From: JAWLDB01 sp041686915
GTDB lineage: Bacteria; Bacillota; UBA994; UBA5500
DNA: 16,095 nucleotides
NCBI GenBank assembly: GCA_041686915.1
Contig: JAWLDB010000041.1
Coordinates: 1-16,095 of the forward strand
Direction: 5' to 3'
Shown: positions 1-6,116 of the stretch, one piece after another
Layout: each line of letters starts with the position of its first letter
How positions within the stretch are numbered: position 1 is the stretch's first letter
Notes under the pieces: model-generated
What the model saw: the letters and a program-made list of their open reading frames with translations, nothing else
What the model was told of the DNA's origin: nothing
Databases searched by the model: none
Made by a program: the position numbers and the translations under genes

Positions 1-464
1 ATGAGACTAAGCTCCTGAGTGGAAAAATGATCCGAGTTAATATAGCTTTCAAGGGAGAAACCAGGGCGGGTGGCTGCCACAATCCGTGCCATGCTTAGCA
101 AGTCCCGGTAGCGGTGCCAGGTATGCATATCACGGATTGCATCAGCGCCGGTGATAAAGAATACTTCACAAGGCCCTTCAGCCCGCAGGAAGTGGTCAAC
201 TGTATCAACCGTGTATGAGTAACCTGGGCGATCTATCTCTTCACGGGACATGTAGAAGCGCGAATTAGCAGCAGTGGCCAGAAGTGTCATCAGATAACGA
301 TGTTCAGCAGCAGTTACAGAGCGGCCCTGCTTGTGTGGCGGTTGACCAGCCGGGATGAAATATACCTTTTCCAGATTGAATTCGTGTCGCGCAACCTCGG
401 CTGTGACCAAGTGCCCAATGTGAACAGGGTCAAACGTACCCCCCATTATTCCCAACCTGCGCAC
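1..464 (-). CDS. nadD: Nicotinate-nucleotide adenylyltransferase NadD (3' part missing at window edge)
   Basis: NadD transfers AMP from ATP to nicotinate mononucleotide, giving deamido-NAD in NAD biosynthesis in the cytoplasm. The visible 154 codons carry the nucleotidyltransferase signature GGTFDP (residues 8-13) followed by the H-I-G-H motif (H15-H18), then family-typical stretches such as IPAGQPPHK and FFITGADA. About the last 50 residues of a roughly 200-residue family, including the ISxT-type C-terminal motif, lie beyond the left edge. I chose the GTG at 464-462 because AAAGGAGAG sits at a good distance upstream; the in-frame ATG six codons later is an alternative. It lies 103 bp downstream of obgE, behind a GC hairpin. 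In many Firmicutes nadD is near obgE, often with yhbY or proBA between them; those are absent here. Confidence 0.93.
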   Translation of the reverse strand, partial: MRRLGIMGGTFDPVHIGHLVTAEVARHEFNLEKVYFIPAGQPPHKQGRSVTAAEHRYLMTLLATAANSRFYMSREEIDRPGYSYTVDTVDHFLRAEGPCEVFFITGADAIRDMHTWHRYRDLLSMARIVAATRPGFSLESYINSDHFSTQELSL

Positions 465-540
465 GTCTTCTCTCTCCTTTTTATAGCACCCGCCGACTTA
501 TGCCAGTCCAACGGGCGGCCTAGCTTCAAGGCTGAATATA

Positions 541-560
541 CCGGGGGAGTAACCCCCCGG
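541..560 (-). terminator. GC hairpin after obgE, possible weak terminator
   Basis: A 7-bp perfect stem (CCGGGGG / CCCCCGG) with a 6-nt loop lies just after the obgE stop codon. On the minus strand it is followed by TATATTC rather than a run of T, so termination would be inefficient. The rest of the obgE-nadD gap (465-567) shows no convincing promoter: a TATAAA lies just upstream of the nadD ribosome binding site, but the nearest -35-like TTGGAC is 20 bases away from it. Confidence 0.45.
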
Positions 561-567
561 CCTACTC

Positions 568-1845
568 TTATTTGCCCTCATCCGGGTCATCTACAAACGA
601 GAACTCGGCATCGCGGATGCGTACAGACTCTCCTTCTTTGATACCCGCCTTGCGCAGCGCATCAAAGACGCCATGTTTGCGTAAGGACCGCTGCAGTCTC
701 CTCACGGCATCATCATTTTCCAGGTCTGTCATTGCTACGAGCCGTTCTACCCAGGAACCGGCAACTATGAAGAAGTCGCCATCGCGTTCTATACGGAAAC
801 TGTCGCGCTCGGGTTCTTCCAACTCCGGTATCTCAATAGGCTTTGGCATAGGAGCAGTCTGCAGCGTTTCCCATGTTGCCCGCAGCAGTTCTTTGACGCC
901 TTGTCCCGAGGCCGCAGAGATACTAAAGGTCTTATATCCTAACTGGTGTAGAGCTTGCTCCAGTTCATCACGCCGTTCCTCTGCCATTGGCAGGTCCATT
1001 TTGTTTAGGACGACGAGTTGCGGCCTGTCTGCCAGTTCAGGAGAGAACTCGCGTAGTTCGCGGTTGATGGTATGGAAGTCATCGAGCGGATCCCGTCCAT
1101 CCAAACCCGCAGTATCGAGCATGTGTACCAACACCCTGGTGCGCTCTATATGACGTAAAAACTCGTGCCCTAGGCCTTGCCCCAGATGCGCTCCCTCGAT
1201 TAGGCCTGGAATGTCGGCCATTACAAAGCTGGAGTCGCCCACTGCCACTACGCCCAGGTTCGGCACCAAGGTAGTAAACGGATAATCGGCGATCTTGGGC
1301 CTGGCAGCTGATACTTGAGCCAGCAGTGTGGATTTGCCGGCGTTCGGGAAGCCAACCAACCCCACGTCAGCCAGCAACTTGAGCTCCAGGCGCAACCACT
1401 TCTCCTCACCCGGTTCACCGTTTTCTGCGAAGGTGGGGGCCTGATGGGTAGAAGTAGCAAACCTGGCATTGCCGCGTCCGCCGCGCCCACCCTTGGCTAT
1501 CACGAAGGTCTCGCCAGCATCCCTTAAGTCGGCCAAAGGAGTATCCAGGTTATCGTCGAAAACGACGGTACCAGGCGGAACCTTGATGTATAGGTCATCC
1601 CCCGCCTTACCATGGCTGTTCTTGATACCACCGTTATCACCACGTTCCGCTTTATGGTGGCGTCTGTAACGCAGGTCTAGCAGTGTGTTGGCGTTTGAGT
1701 CAACAATCAGGATAACGTTGCCTCCCCGGCCCCCGTCACCACCAGCTGGACCACCTAACGGCACGTATTTTTCGCGCCGGAATGCAGCCATGCCATTCCC
1801 GCCATCTCCTGCCTTGACATAGATTTTGACTTGATCAATAAACAT
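568..1845 (-). CDS. obgE: Obg-family GTPase ObgE/CgtA
   Basis: Essential ribosome-associated GTPase acting in 50S assembly and stress signalling; in B. subtilis Obg is also needed for activation of the Spo0A phosphorelay. The 425-residue protein has all three expected domains: the glycine-rich Obg fold (about 1-158), the G domain with P-loop GFPNAGKS (165-172), DIPG (211-214) and NKMD (281-284), and a complete Firmicutes-type C-terminal OCT domain (about 345-421). The frame is open six codons further upstream, but ATG at 1845 is preceded by CAGGAGGATTTCAC and gives the family-typical start MFIDQVKIYV. It follows spo0B by 62 bp, the same partnership as in B. subtilis. That gap has a 7-bp hairpin at 1873-1889 but no clear terminator, so the two are probably co-transcribed. 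Confidence 0.98.
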   Translation of the reverse strand: MFIDQVKIYVKAGDGGNGMAAFRREKYVPLGGPAGGDGGRGGNVILIVDSNANTLLDLRYRRHHKAERGDNGGIKNSHGKAGDDLYIKVPPGTVVFDDNLDTPLADLRDAGETFVIAKGGRGGRGNARFATSTHQAPTFAENGEPGEEKWLRLELKLLADVGLVGFPNAGKSTLLAQVSAARPKIADYPFTTLVPNLGVVAVGDSSFVMADIPGLIEGAHLGQGLGHEFLRHIERTRVLVHMLDTAGLDGRDPLDDFHTINRELREFSPELADRPQLVVLNKMDLPMAEERRDELEQALHQLGYKTFSISAASGQGVKELLRATWETLQTAPMPKPIEIPELEEPERDSFRIERDGDFFIVAGSWVERLVAMTDLENDDAVRRLQRSLRKHGVFDALRKAGIKEGESVRIRDAEFSFVDDPDEGK

Positions 1846-1872
1846 GTGAAATCCTCCTGACAACGCTTATCA

Positions 1873-1889
1873 GCAGTTGAGACAACTGC
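1873..1889 (-). repeat. 7-bp inverted repeat between spo0B and obgE
   Basis: GCAGTTG and CAACTGC form a perfect stem with a 3-nt loop in the 62-bp gap upstream of obgE, about 28 nt before its start codon. No T-run follows, so it is not an intrinsic terminator. It could be an mRNA stability or processing hairpin. Confidence 0.35.
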
Positions 1890-1907
1890 CAGCAGACATG
1901 TATAGCT

Positions 1908-2441
1908 CTATTCTTCCCCAGGCCCAGCAGTAACAGTGATATCAAGCCGGGAATCTAAAATTTCTGCTTGCACTGAGAACCCAGGCACAGTAAAATCTCG
2001 AACCGGGTTGGCAGATGACAGCTGAAAAGTGACGCTAATTGGCAGGGCTAAGCGGAGACACAACACTTGTGGTTGTTCCGGCAACCCTGATAACTGCTCA
2101 ATCAGTTGTGAACCAACCTCGAGCAGGGCCTGATGCCACTCTGGGCTGACAGGCGCTCCAACTGGTTCGGCATCAATCGATAGCTGAACTTCATAATCAG
2201 CTGCCTTCTCCTGTAACGCCCAAAGCGACAGAGCGAGCTGATTGTCGCCACATGAAAATAAGCAGCTAAGCTGCTGTATGCGCTTGGTCATTGTATGTAT
2301 ATCTTCGGTTAAGACATCCTTACCCTTATTCATCTGCAAATGCCCACCTAATATCTGCAGATCATTGAGCAGGTCATGGCGAAAACGCCTGAATAGATGA
2401 AAAACATCTGTGTTTGCCCCGAGCTCATAGCCCATTTGCAT
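1908..2441 (-). CDS. spo0B: Spo0B-like sporulation phosphotransferase
   Basis: Predicted relay protein that accepts phosphate from a Spo0F-type receiver on a histidine and passes it to Spo0A. Evidence is the N-terminal helix with R-H-D-L-L-N-D-L-Q (H22 to Q29), which matches the Spo0B alpha-helical hairpin around its phosphorylated histidine (B. subtilis H30 in an RHDWMNKLQ context). A second helix follows (about 40-60), then a diverged ATPase-like C-terminal domain without kinase ATP-binding boxes. At 177 residues it is close to B. subtilis Spo0B (192). The location between rpmA and obgE is the B. subtilis position, which supports the call strongly because this family diverges fast. Start: ATG at 2441; the in-frame ATG at 2435 is better spaced from the GGGGG upstream. 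A terminator upstream separates it from rpmA, and I found no convincing promoter. Confidence 0.85.
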   Translation of the reverse strand: MQMGYELGANTDVFHLFRRFRHDLLNDLQILGGHLQMNKGKDVLTEDIHTMTKRIQQLSCLFSCGDNQLALSLWALQEKAADYEVQLSIDAEPVGAPVSPEWHQALLEVGSQLIEQLSGLPEQPQVLCLRLALPISVTFQLSSANPVRDFTVPGFSVQAEILDSRLDITVTAGPGEE

Positions 2442-2511
2442 CGTACCCCCGTACTGTCTATTTGCTTACATGGTTCTGCATGCAATGAGCTCTTACCTGC
2501 TTTGACCAAAC

Positions 2512-2532
2512 GGTACGCATAGGATGCGTACC
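2512..2532. repeat. Perfect 9-bp inverted repeat upstream of spo0B
   Basis: GGTACGCAT and ATGCGTACC flank a 3-nt centre in the 164-bp gap between rpmA and spo0B. It is separate from the terminator at 2561-2586, lies about 70 bp before the spo0B start, and lacks a following T-run. It could be an operator or an mRNA hairpin; the sequence does not decide. Confidence 0.5.
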
Positions 2533-2560
2533 CTACAATGAGATGGGGTGCGCGAACATA

Positions 2561-2586
2561 GAAAAAGCCCGGTGCGACGCACCGGG
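2561..2586 (-). terminator. Intrinsic terminator of the rplU-prp-rpmA operon
   Basis: An 8-bp GC-rich stem (CCCGGTGC / GCACCGGG, 3-nt loop) followed on the minus strand by GCTTTTTC lies 20 bp after the rpmA stop codon. This is a textbook Rho-independent terminator, and it separates the ribosomal protein genes from spo0B-obgE. Confidence 0.88.
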
Positions 2587-2605
2587 ATATCAAGAGGGGG
2601 TATGA

Positions 2606-2911
2606 TTACTCGTTAGCAGTCTCTTCAACTTCAACAGGATAGACACTAACCTGTTTCTTGTCTTTGCCCTTGCGCTCGAAGGCGACTACGCCATGTACCA
2701 TAGCAAATAGCGTATCGTCTTTGCCGAGGCCTACGTTGTTACCCGGGTGGATCTTGGTGCCGCGTTGACGCACCAGGATGGAGCCGGCAGACACGAACTG
2801 ACCGGACTGACGCTTTACGCCAAGGCGTTTGGCTTGGCTGTCACGACCGTTGCGGGAGCTACCAACACCCTTTTTATGAGCAAACAATTGTAGATTAAAC
2901 TTTACCAGCAT
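2606..2911 (-). CDS. rpmA: 50S ribosomal protein L27, with Firmicutes N-terminal extension
   Basis: L27 sits at the peptidyl transferase centre of the 50S subunit. The 101-residue product contains the conserved HKKGVGSSRNGRDSQAKRLG block (starting at residue 12) and RQRGTKIHPG. It begins with an extension ending F-N-L-Q-L-F-A just before HKKG. In Firmicutes this extension is removed by the cysteine protease Prp so that the mature N-terminus can reach the catalytic centre; residues 1-11 are predicted to be cut off. The prp gene is immediately upstream, 2 bp away, and its last codons (Lys-Glu-Val, AAG GAG GTG) are themselves the rpmA Shine-Dalgarno. The gene is followed by a strong terminator. 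Confidence 0.98.
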   Translation of the reverse strand: MLVKFNLQLFAHKKGVGSSRNGRDSQAKRLGVKRQSGQFVSAGSILVRQRGTKIHPGNNVGLGKDDTLFAMVHGVVAFERKGKDKKQVSVYPVEVEETANE

Positions 2912-2913
2912 GA

Positions 2914-3246
2914 TTACACCTCCTTTAGATCGAGGATCCTCACGTAATCAGCGTAACTCTCCTTAAGAGCCTGCAACCCGACCAACATGGTCGCGAGCAG
3001 CAGGTCCGCCTTTTCCCGTACAGACCCGGGCATTTCCGGCAATCGGCAAACCAGTTTGCCATCTTGCTGAACCCCGTCACACTCGAGCTCAAGAATACTC
3101 TGTAGCCCGAGCACGGTGGTAAGCGCAATAGCCGAGACACCTGCGCAGACAATATCCTGGCCGGCTGCCGCGTAACCAGCGTGACCATTTACCTCGAATG
3201 CCTTAACCTGACCGGCTGAATTTCGCCTAATGCGAACTTCAATCAT
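2914..3246 (-). CDS. prp: Ribosomal-processing cysteine protease Prp (YsxB family)
   Basis: Prp cleaves the N-terminal extension of ribosomal protein L27, encoded by the next gene. The 110-residue protein has the catalytic pair in family positions: H22 in N-G-H-A-G-Y and C34 in D-I-V-C-A-G-V-S-A, the same numbering as S. aureus Prp to my recollection. Length and the LGLQ helix also fit. It starts 3 bp after the rplU stop and has no recognisable Shine-Dalgarno in GCGCCTAGAGT, so it is probably translated by ribosomes finishing rplU. That would keep the protease below ribosomal-protein levels. Its 3' end encodes the rpmA ribosome binding site. Confidence 0.95.
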   Translation of the reverse strand: MIEVRIRRNSAGQVKAFEVNGHAGYAAAGQDIVCAGVSAIALTTVLGLQSILELECDGVQQDGKLVCRLPEMPGSVREKADLLLATMLVGLQALKESYADYVRILDLKEV

Positions 3247-3249
3247 ACT

Positions 3250-3561
3250 CTAGGCGCGGATTTCTTCAATCTTAACGCTGGTGAACGGCTGCCTGTGACC
3301 GCGTTTAACACGAACGCGCTTCTTCGGCTTATAGCGGAAAGAGATGACTTTGCGGGCCTTGCCGTGCTCCAGAGCTGTGCCTTCTACAACAGCGCCGGCC
3401 ACTACAGGCTGTCCGAATTTGACGTCGGAACCATCCACAAACATCAACACCTGGTCAAAAGTGACCTTTTGGCCAGCTTCTACATTGAGTTTCTCAACGC
3501 GAATGGTCTGACCGAGTTCCACTTTCAACTGCTTGCCACCAGTTGCGATAATGGCGTACAT
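3250..3561 (-). CDS. rplU: 50S ribosomal protein L21
   Basis: L21 binds 23S rRNA in the large subunit. The 103-residue product has the usual length and hallmarks: MYAIIATGGKQ at the start and KRGHRQPFT-V-K-I near the C-terminus. The open frame extends 35 codons upstream, but ATG at 3561 is preceded by GAGGAGGTAGCTAT and fits the family start, so the extension is leader RNA. It is the first gene of rplU-prp-rpmA and has its own sigma-A promoter and a roughly 120-nt leader. Confidence 0.98.
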   Translation of the reverse strand: MYAIIATGGKQLKVELGQTIRVEKLNVEAGQKVTFDQVLMFVDGSDVKFGQPVVAGAVVEGTALEHGKARKVISFRYKPKKRVRVKRGHRQPFTSVKIEEIRA

Positions 3562-3680
3562 ATAGCTACCTCCTCTTATCAGACTCGCCGAATTCAGGTG
3601 GCAGCAAAGCTGCGCTTGTCCATACCCGTTTCGAGCGGTTTCAGCAGCCCTAAAGCCATTGGCCAAGTAACTGCCTACGA
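3562..3680 (-). promoter_or_regulatory. rplU 5' leader, candidate L21 autoregulatory leader RNA
   Basis: The transcript from the promoter at 3687-3715 should begin near 3680, leaving about 120 untranslated bases before rplU. The leader has several short complementary arms, including GCAGC/GCTGC with a 3-nt loop (3601-3613) and the palindrome TTGGCCAA. This is where Firmicutes carry the Rfam L21 leader family. I place it by position and structure only and have not matched it to the covariance model. Confidence 0.55.
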
Positions 3681-3686
3681 TTGCTT

Positions 3687-3715
3687 ATTCTACCATAGTT
3701 ACTGGACAGCGTCAA
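3687..3715 (-). promoter_or_regulatory. Sigma-A promoter of the rplU operon
   Basis: Reading the minus strand, TTGACG (3715-3710) and TAGAAT (3692-3687) are separated by exactly 17 bases: 5/6 matches at each box. The -35 lies inside the last codons of rng. This gives the ribosomal protein genes transcription independent of the radical SAM/rng operon upstream. Confidence 0.8.
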
Positions 3716-5411
3716 CGAACTCCCCGGCCAGGCGTGCCTTGGCATATGTGCGGAAAGTTCTAGTTACTTCTACCAGAACCTTTTGGCCTACCAGGGATGC
3801 AGCCTTGTCTACCTGAATTACGTAGCCATCTTTACGGGCTATGGCATCCTTAGGCCTGGCGTTATGCACGTCCTCCAGGCGCAATGAGAGCACATCTCCA
3901 ACCTGCACCGGCAGCGCTACCTTTTCTACCATCTCACTGTTGCCTGAAAGTACAATCGCGAAGTCTTCTATATGCCTTTCAGGGTTCCCCTTGATATAGA
4001 TATGTCTGCCTGTTTCGGTTTCCAAACGCTCCAGATTGGTGCCCCCCGTGCCAATCAACACTGCAGCCACTGATGGATGCATGTCAAGTAACACGGCTTC
4101 GTCCTGATGACTGCGGAAGTAGCGCCTGAGTTCCAGCTCAATCCTGTTGCCCAAAACTTCTTCATGCATAACTTTGCCGGTGCCCTCACAGTAGGGACAC
4201 GGCTTCTGCAACACCTCGCCCAAGGCCTGGCGCACCTTCTGCCTGGTCATCTCCACGAGGCCGAGCTGCGTAAGGCCAAGAATGGAGGTTTTGGTTTTGT
4301 CGGCCTTGAGCGCCTCCTCCAGACAAGCCAGCACTTGCTTGCGATGATCGGTCACAGACATGTCAATGAAGTCAATGATGATAATGCCACCGATGTTGCG
4401 CAGGCGCAGCTGCCTCGCTATCTCCTGCGCAGCGTCCAGGTTGGTCTTCAGTACCGTATCTGATAAATTCGTGCTACCTACGTATTTACCGGTATTGACG
4501 TCGATGGATGTGAGGGCTTCGGTCTGGTCTATCACCAGATAGCCACCACACTTCAGCCACACGCGCCGTTTAAGAGCTTTGTCTAGTTCGGACTCTAATC
4601 CAAAGGTCTCTAAAATCGGGCGCTGTTGCTGGAACAGAGACACACGTTCCTTGAACTCAGGCGCGGTGTAGCTGAGTAGTTCCAAGACTGCCTTGTATTG
4701 CTCCGTATCATCGACCACCAGCCGGTCAACGTTTTGGTCGAGCAGGTCCCTTATTACCCGGCCCACTAGATCCAAGTCGCGATGAACGAGCGATGGAGCC
4801 TTTGCTTTCTTGCTCCGGCGCTGTACATTGCGCCAGATTTTAACCAGGAAGTCAATATCCTGTTTCAGGTCCTCAGCGCTGCAGCCCACGGCGACCGTGC
4901 GTACAATCACTCCGATGCGCTTAGCTTTTACCTCCTGCGCAGCCTTGCGAAGCCTTTCCCGCTCTGCGTCGTCAGCGATGCGACGTGACACCCCAACATA
5001 ATCTACTGTGGGCATCAAGACCACATAGCGGCCAGGCAAAGTGATATGTCTGGTAACCCGTGCACCCTTATTGCCAAATGGCTCTTTGGTCACCTGTACC
5101 AGAATGTCTTTCCCTGTATGCACGAGCTCACGGATAGTCGCCTTTTTGTTGGCCTTGGGAACTCCTTCCGGGAACTCATCCAAACCGGGAACGGCGTCAG
5201 CCACATATAGGAAAGTGTTTCGCTCTAGCCCGACATTTACGAAGGCTGCCTGCATGCCTGGCAATACATTTTCCACTATTCCTTTATAGATATTGCCGAC
5301 CACCCTTTGCTCCAAGGGTCGCTCCATGTAGGCCTCTACCAGTTGACCGTTTTCCACCACTGCGACCCGGGTCTGTCGGTTGTCGCAGTTGACTATAATC
5401 TCTTTACTCAT
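3699..5411 (-). CDS. rng: Ribonuclease E/G family protein with C-terminal TRAM domain
   Basis: Endoribonuclease for mRNA and rRNA processing. In the 570-residue product, the S1-like RNA-binding part is about 36-125. The catalytic core carries D304 (T-S-I-D-V-N-T-G) and D347 (I-I-D-F-I-D-M), the two Mg-binding aspartates of RNase E (D303/D346 in E. coli), followed by the zinc-link C405-P-Y-C408. The long RNase E degradosome tail is absent. From about 497 to 564 there is instead a TRAM-like beta domain (V-G-D-V at 504-507, A-I-A-R-K-D-G-Y at 523-530, closing Y-A-K-A-R-L). TRAM is a tRNA/RNA-binding fold typical of MiaB and TrmA enzymes. The ATG at 5411 is used because AGAGGATAATTACC precedes it and the MSKEIIVN start is family-like. 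It begins 5 bp after the DUF2344 gene. Confidence 0.93.
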   Translation of the reverse strand: MSKEIIVNCDNRQTRVAVVENGQLVEAYMERPLEQRVVGNIYKGIVENVLPGMQAAFVNVGLERNTFLYVADAVPGLDEFPEGVPKANKKATIRELVHTGKDILVQVTKEPFGNKGARVTRHITLPGRYVVLMPTVDYVGVSRRIADDAERERLRKAAQEVKAKRIGVIVRTVAVGCSAEDLKQDIDFLVKIWRNVQRRSKKAKAPSLVHRDLDLVGRVIRDLLDQNVDRLVVDDTEQYKAVLELLSYTAPEFKERVSLFQQQRPILETFGLESELDKALKRRVWLKCGGYLVIDQTEALTSIDVNTGKYVGSTNLSDTVLKTNLDAAQEIARQLRLRNIGGIIIIDFIDMSVTDHRKQVLACLEEALKADKTKTSILGLTQLGLVEMTRQKVRQALGEVLQKPCPYCEGTGKVMHEEVLGNRIELELRRYFRSHQDEAVLLDMHPSVAAVLIGTGGTNLERLETETGRHIYIKGNPERHIEDFAIVLSGNSEMVEKVALPVQVGDVLSLRLEDVHNARPKDAIARKDGYVIQVDKAASLVGQKVLVEVTRTFRTYAKARLAGEFVDAVQ

Positions 5412-5416
5412 GGTAA

Positions 5417-6109
5417 TTATCCTCTTTCCAAGTTCCGTCGGCACATCCCGAGCGGATCAATTAGTTCCCCTTCCTGCTCCAAGTAAAGCTCCATTCTCCT
5501 GACTGTGGAGCTATTCTGCTGTTCTTCGGATAGCCCGAGAAAACGCAGCAAATCGCCTGGCCGCAGGTTCCCCTCCCCGCCAGTGGCCAAGCAGGCATAT
5601 ATTTGGTTGCCGTCAAGACGCAAGTCCTTAACCAGTGGCTTGATGTCCACTTGTTTGATGCCGCGTTTGCGCTCTATCTCAATGAATTCGCTTTCGGCCT
5701 GCTGGAATCCCTCTATCCGCTGCTGCAATGCTTGTTGGTCAGCATCTACCGGAAGCGTGATCAGATAGTCTGCAAAACGGATCATGCCTGTAAGCGCTTT
5801 GGTTCTCTCGGGCACAACCTCAATGTCCAGGGCTGATAGTTCCGGCGGCAAGGCTGCTGCAACCAGACCAAGTACCTGGCTGGCATCCATGTCTTGATCC
5901 AATACGAGTTCCAAATACTCTGCCTCGCTGGTCTGGCCGACAGGCAGCGGGGCAGCGAGTGAGAGCAGGGGGTGGGGCGAAAAGCCTTGCGAGTAACTAA
6001 CCGGGAGCCTGGCGCGACGCAAAATCCGTTCCCAGGTATGCAAAATATCCAAGTGACCTACAAAGCGCAGCAGCCCGTTTTTGGCGTATTTTAGCCAGTA
6101 CTTTCTCAT
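5417..6109 (-). CDS. DUF2344 protein, radical SAM-linked (TIGR03936 type)
   Basis: Function unknown. The 230-residue protein matches the DUF2344/TIGR03936 family, found next to or fused to a B12-binding-type radical SAM protein. Diagnostic stretches are R-F-V-G-H-L-D (15-21), the R-A-R-L-P-V-S-Y-S-Q-G-F-S-P-H-P run ending near residue 47, and P-L-P-V-G-Q-T-S-E-A-E-Y. It is soluble, with no signal peptide or membrane span. It starts 7 bp after the radical SAM gene, whose last codons (AAG GAG TGA) supply its Shine-Dalgarno, and ends 5 bp before rng. This implies co-translation and a shared task, plausibly RNA-directed given the RNase G, but that is inference. Confidence 0.9.
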   Translation of the reverse strand: MRKYWLKYAKNGLLRFVGHLDILHTWERILRRARLPVSYSQGFSPHPLLSLAAPLPVGQTSEAEYLELVLDQDMDASQVLGLVAAALPPELSALDIEVVPERTKALTGMIRFADYLITLPVDADQQALQQRIEGFQQAESEFIEIERKRGIKQVDIKPLVKDLRLDGNQIYACLATGGEGNLRPGDLLRFLGLSEEQQNSSTVRRMELYLEQEGELIDPLGMCRRNLERG

Positions 6110-6116
6110 TCAGGTT

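Noticed and set aside
465..520. Promoter for nadD using TTGGAC and TATAAA
   Set aside because: Spacing is 20 bases, and the TATAAA is adjacent to the ribosome binding site, leaving almost no leader.
572..1153. 193-codon open frame on the plus strand
   Set aside because: It is antisense to obgE, Ser/Arg-rich with no domain. obgE is complete and certain.
2452..2490. Sigma-A promoter for spo0B (TTGCAT-N17-AATAGA)
   Set aside because: Only three of six bases match at each box, which is not better than chance in AT-richer intergenic DNA.
2442..2593. Possible small gene between rpmA and spo0B
   Set aside because: The open frame runs through the rpmA terminator and the dyad, and it lacks a ribosome binding site.
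3562..3666. In-frame N-terminal extension of L21 by 35 codons
   Set aside because: No start with a good ribosome binding site. L21 starts at MYAI in the family, and GAGGAGG precedes ATG 3561.
3295..3816. 173-codon open frame on the plus strand
   Set aside because: It crosses rplU, its leader, the promoter and the end of rng in antisense, with no ribosome binding site or known motif.
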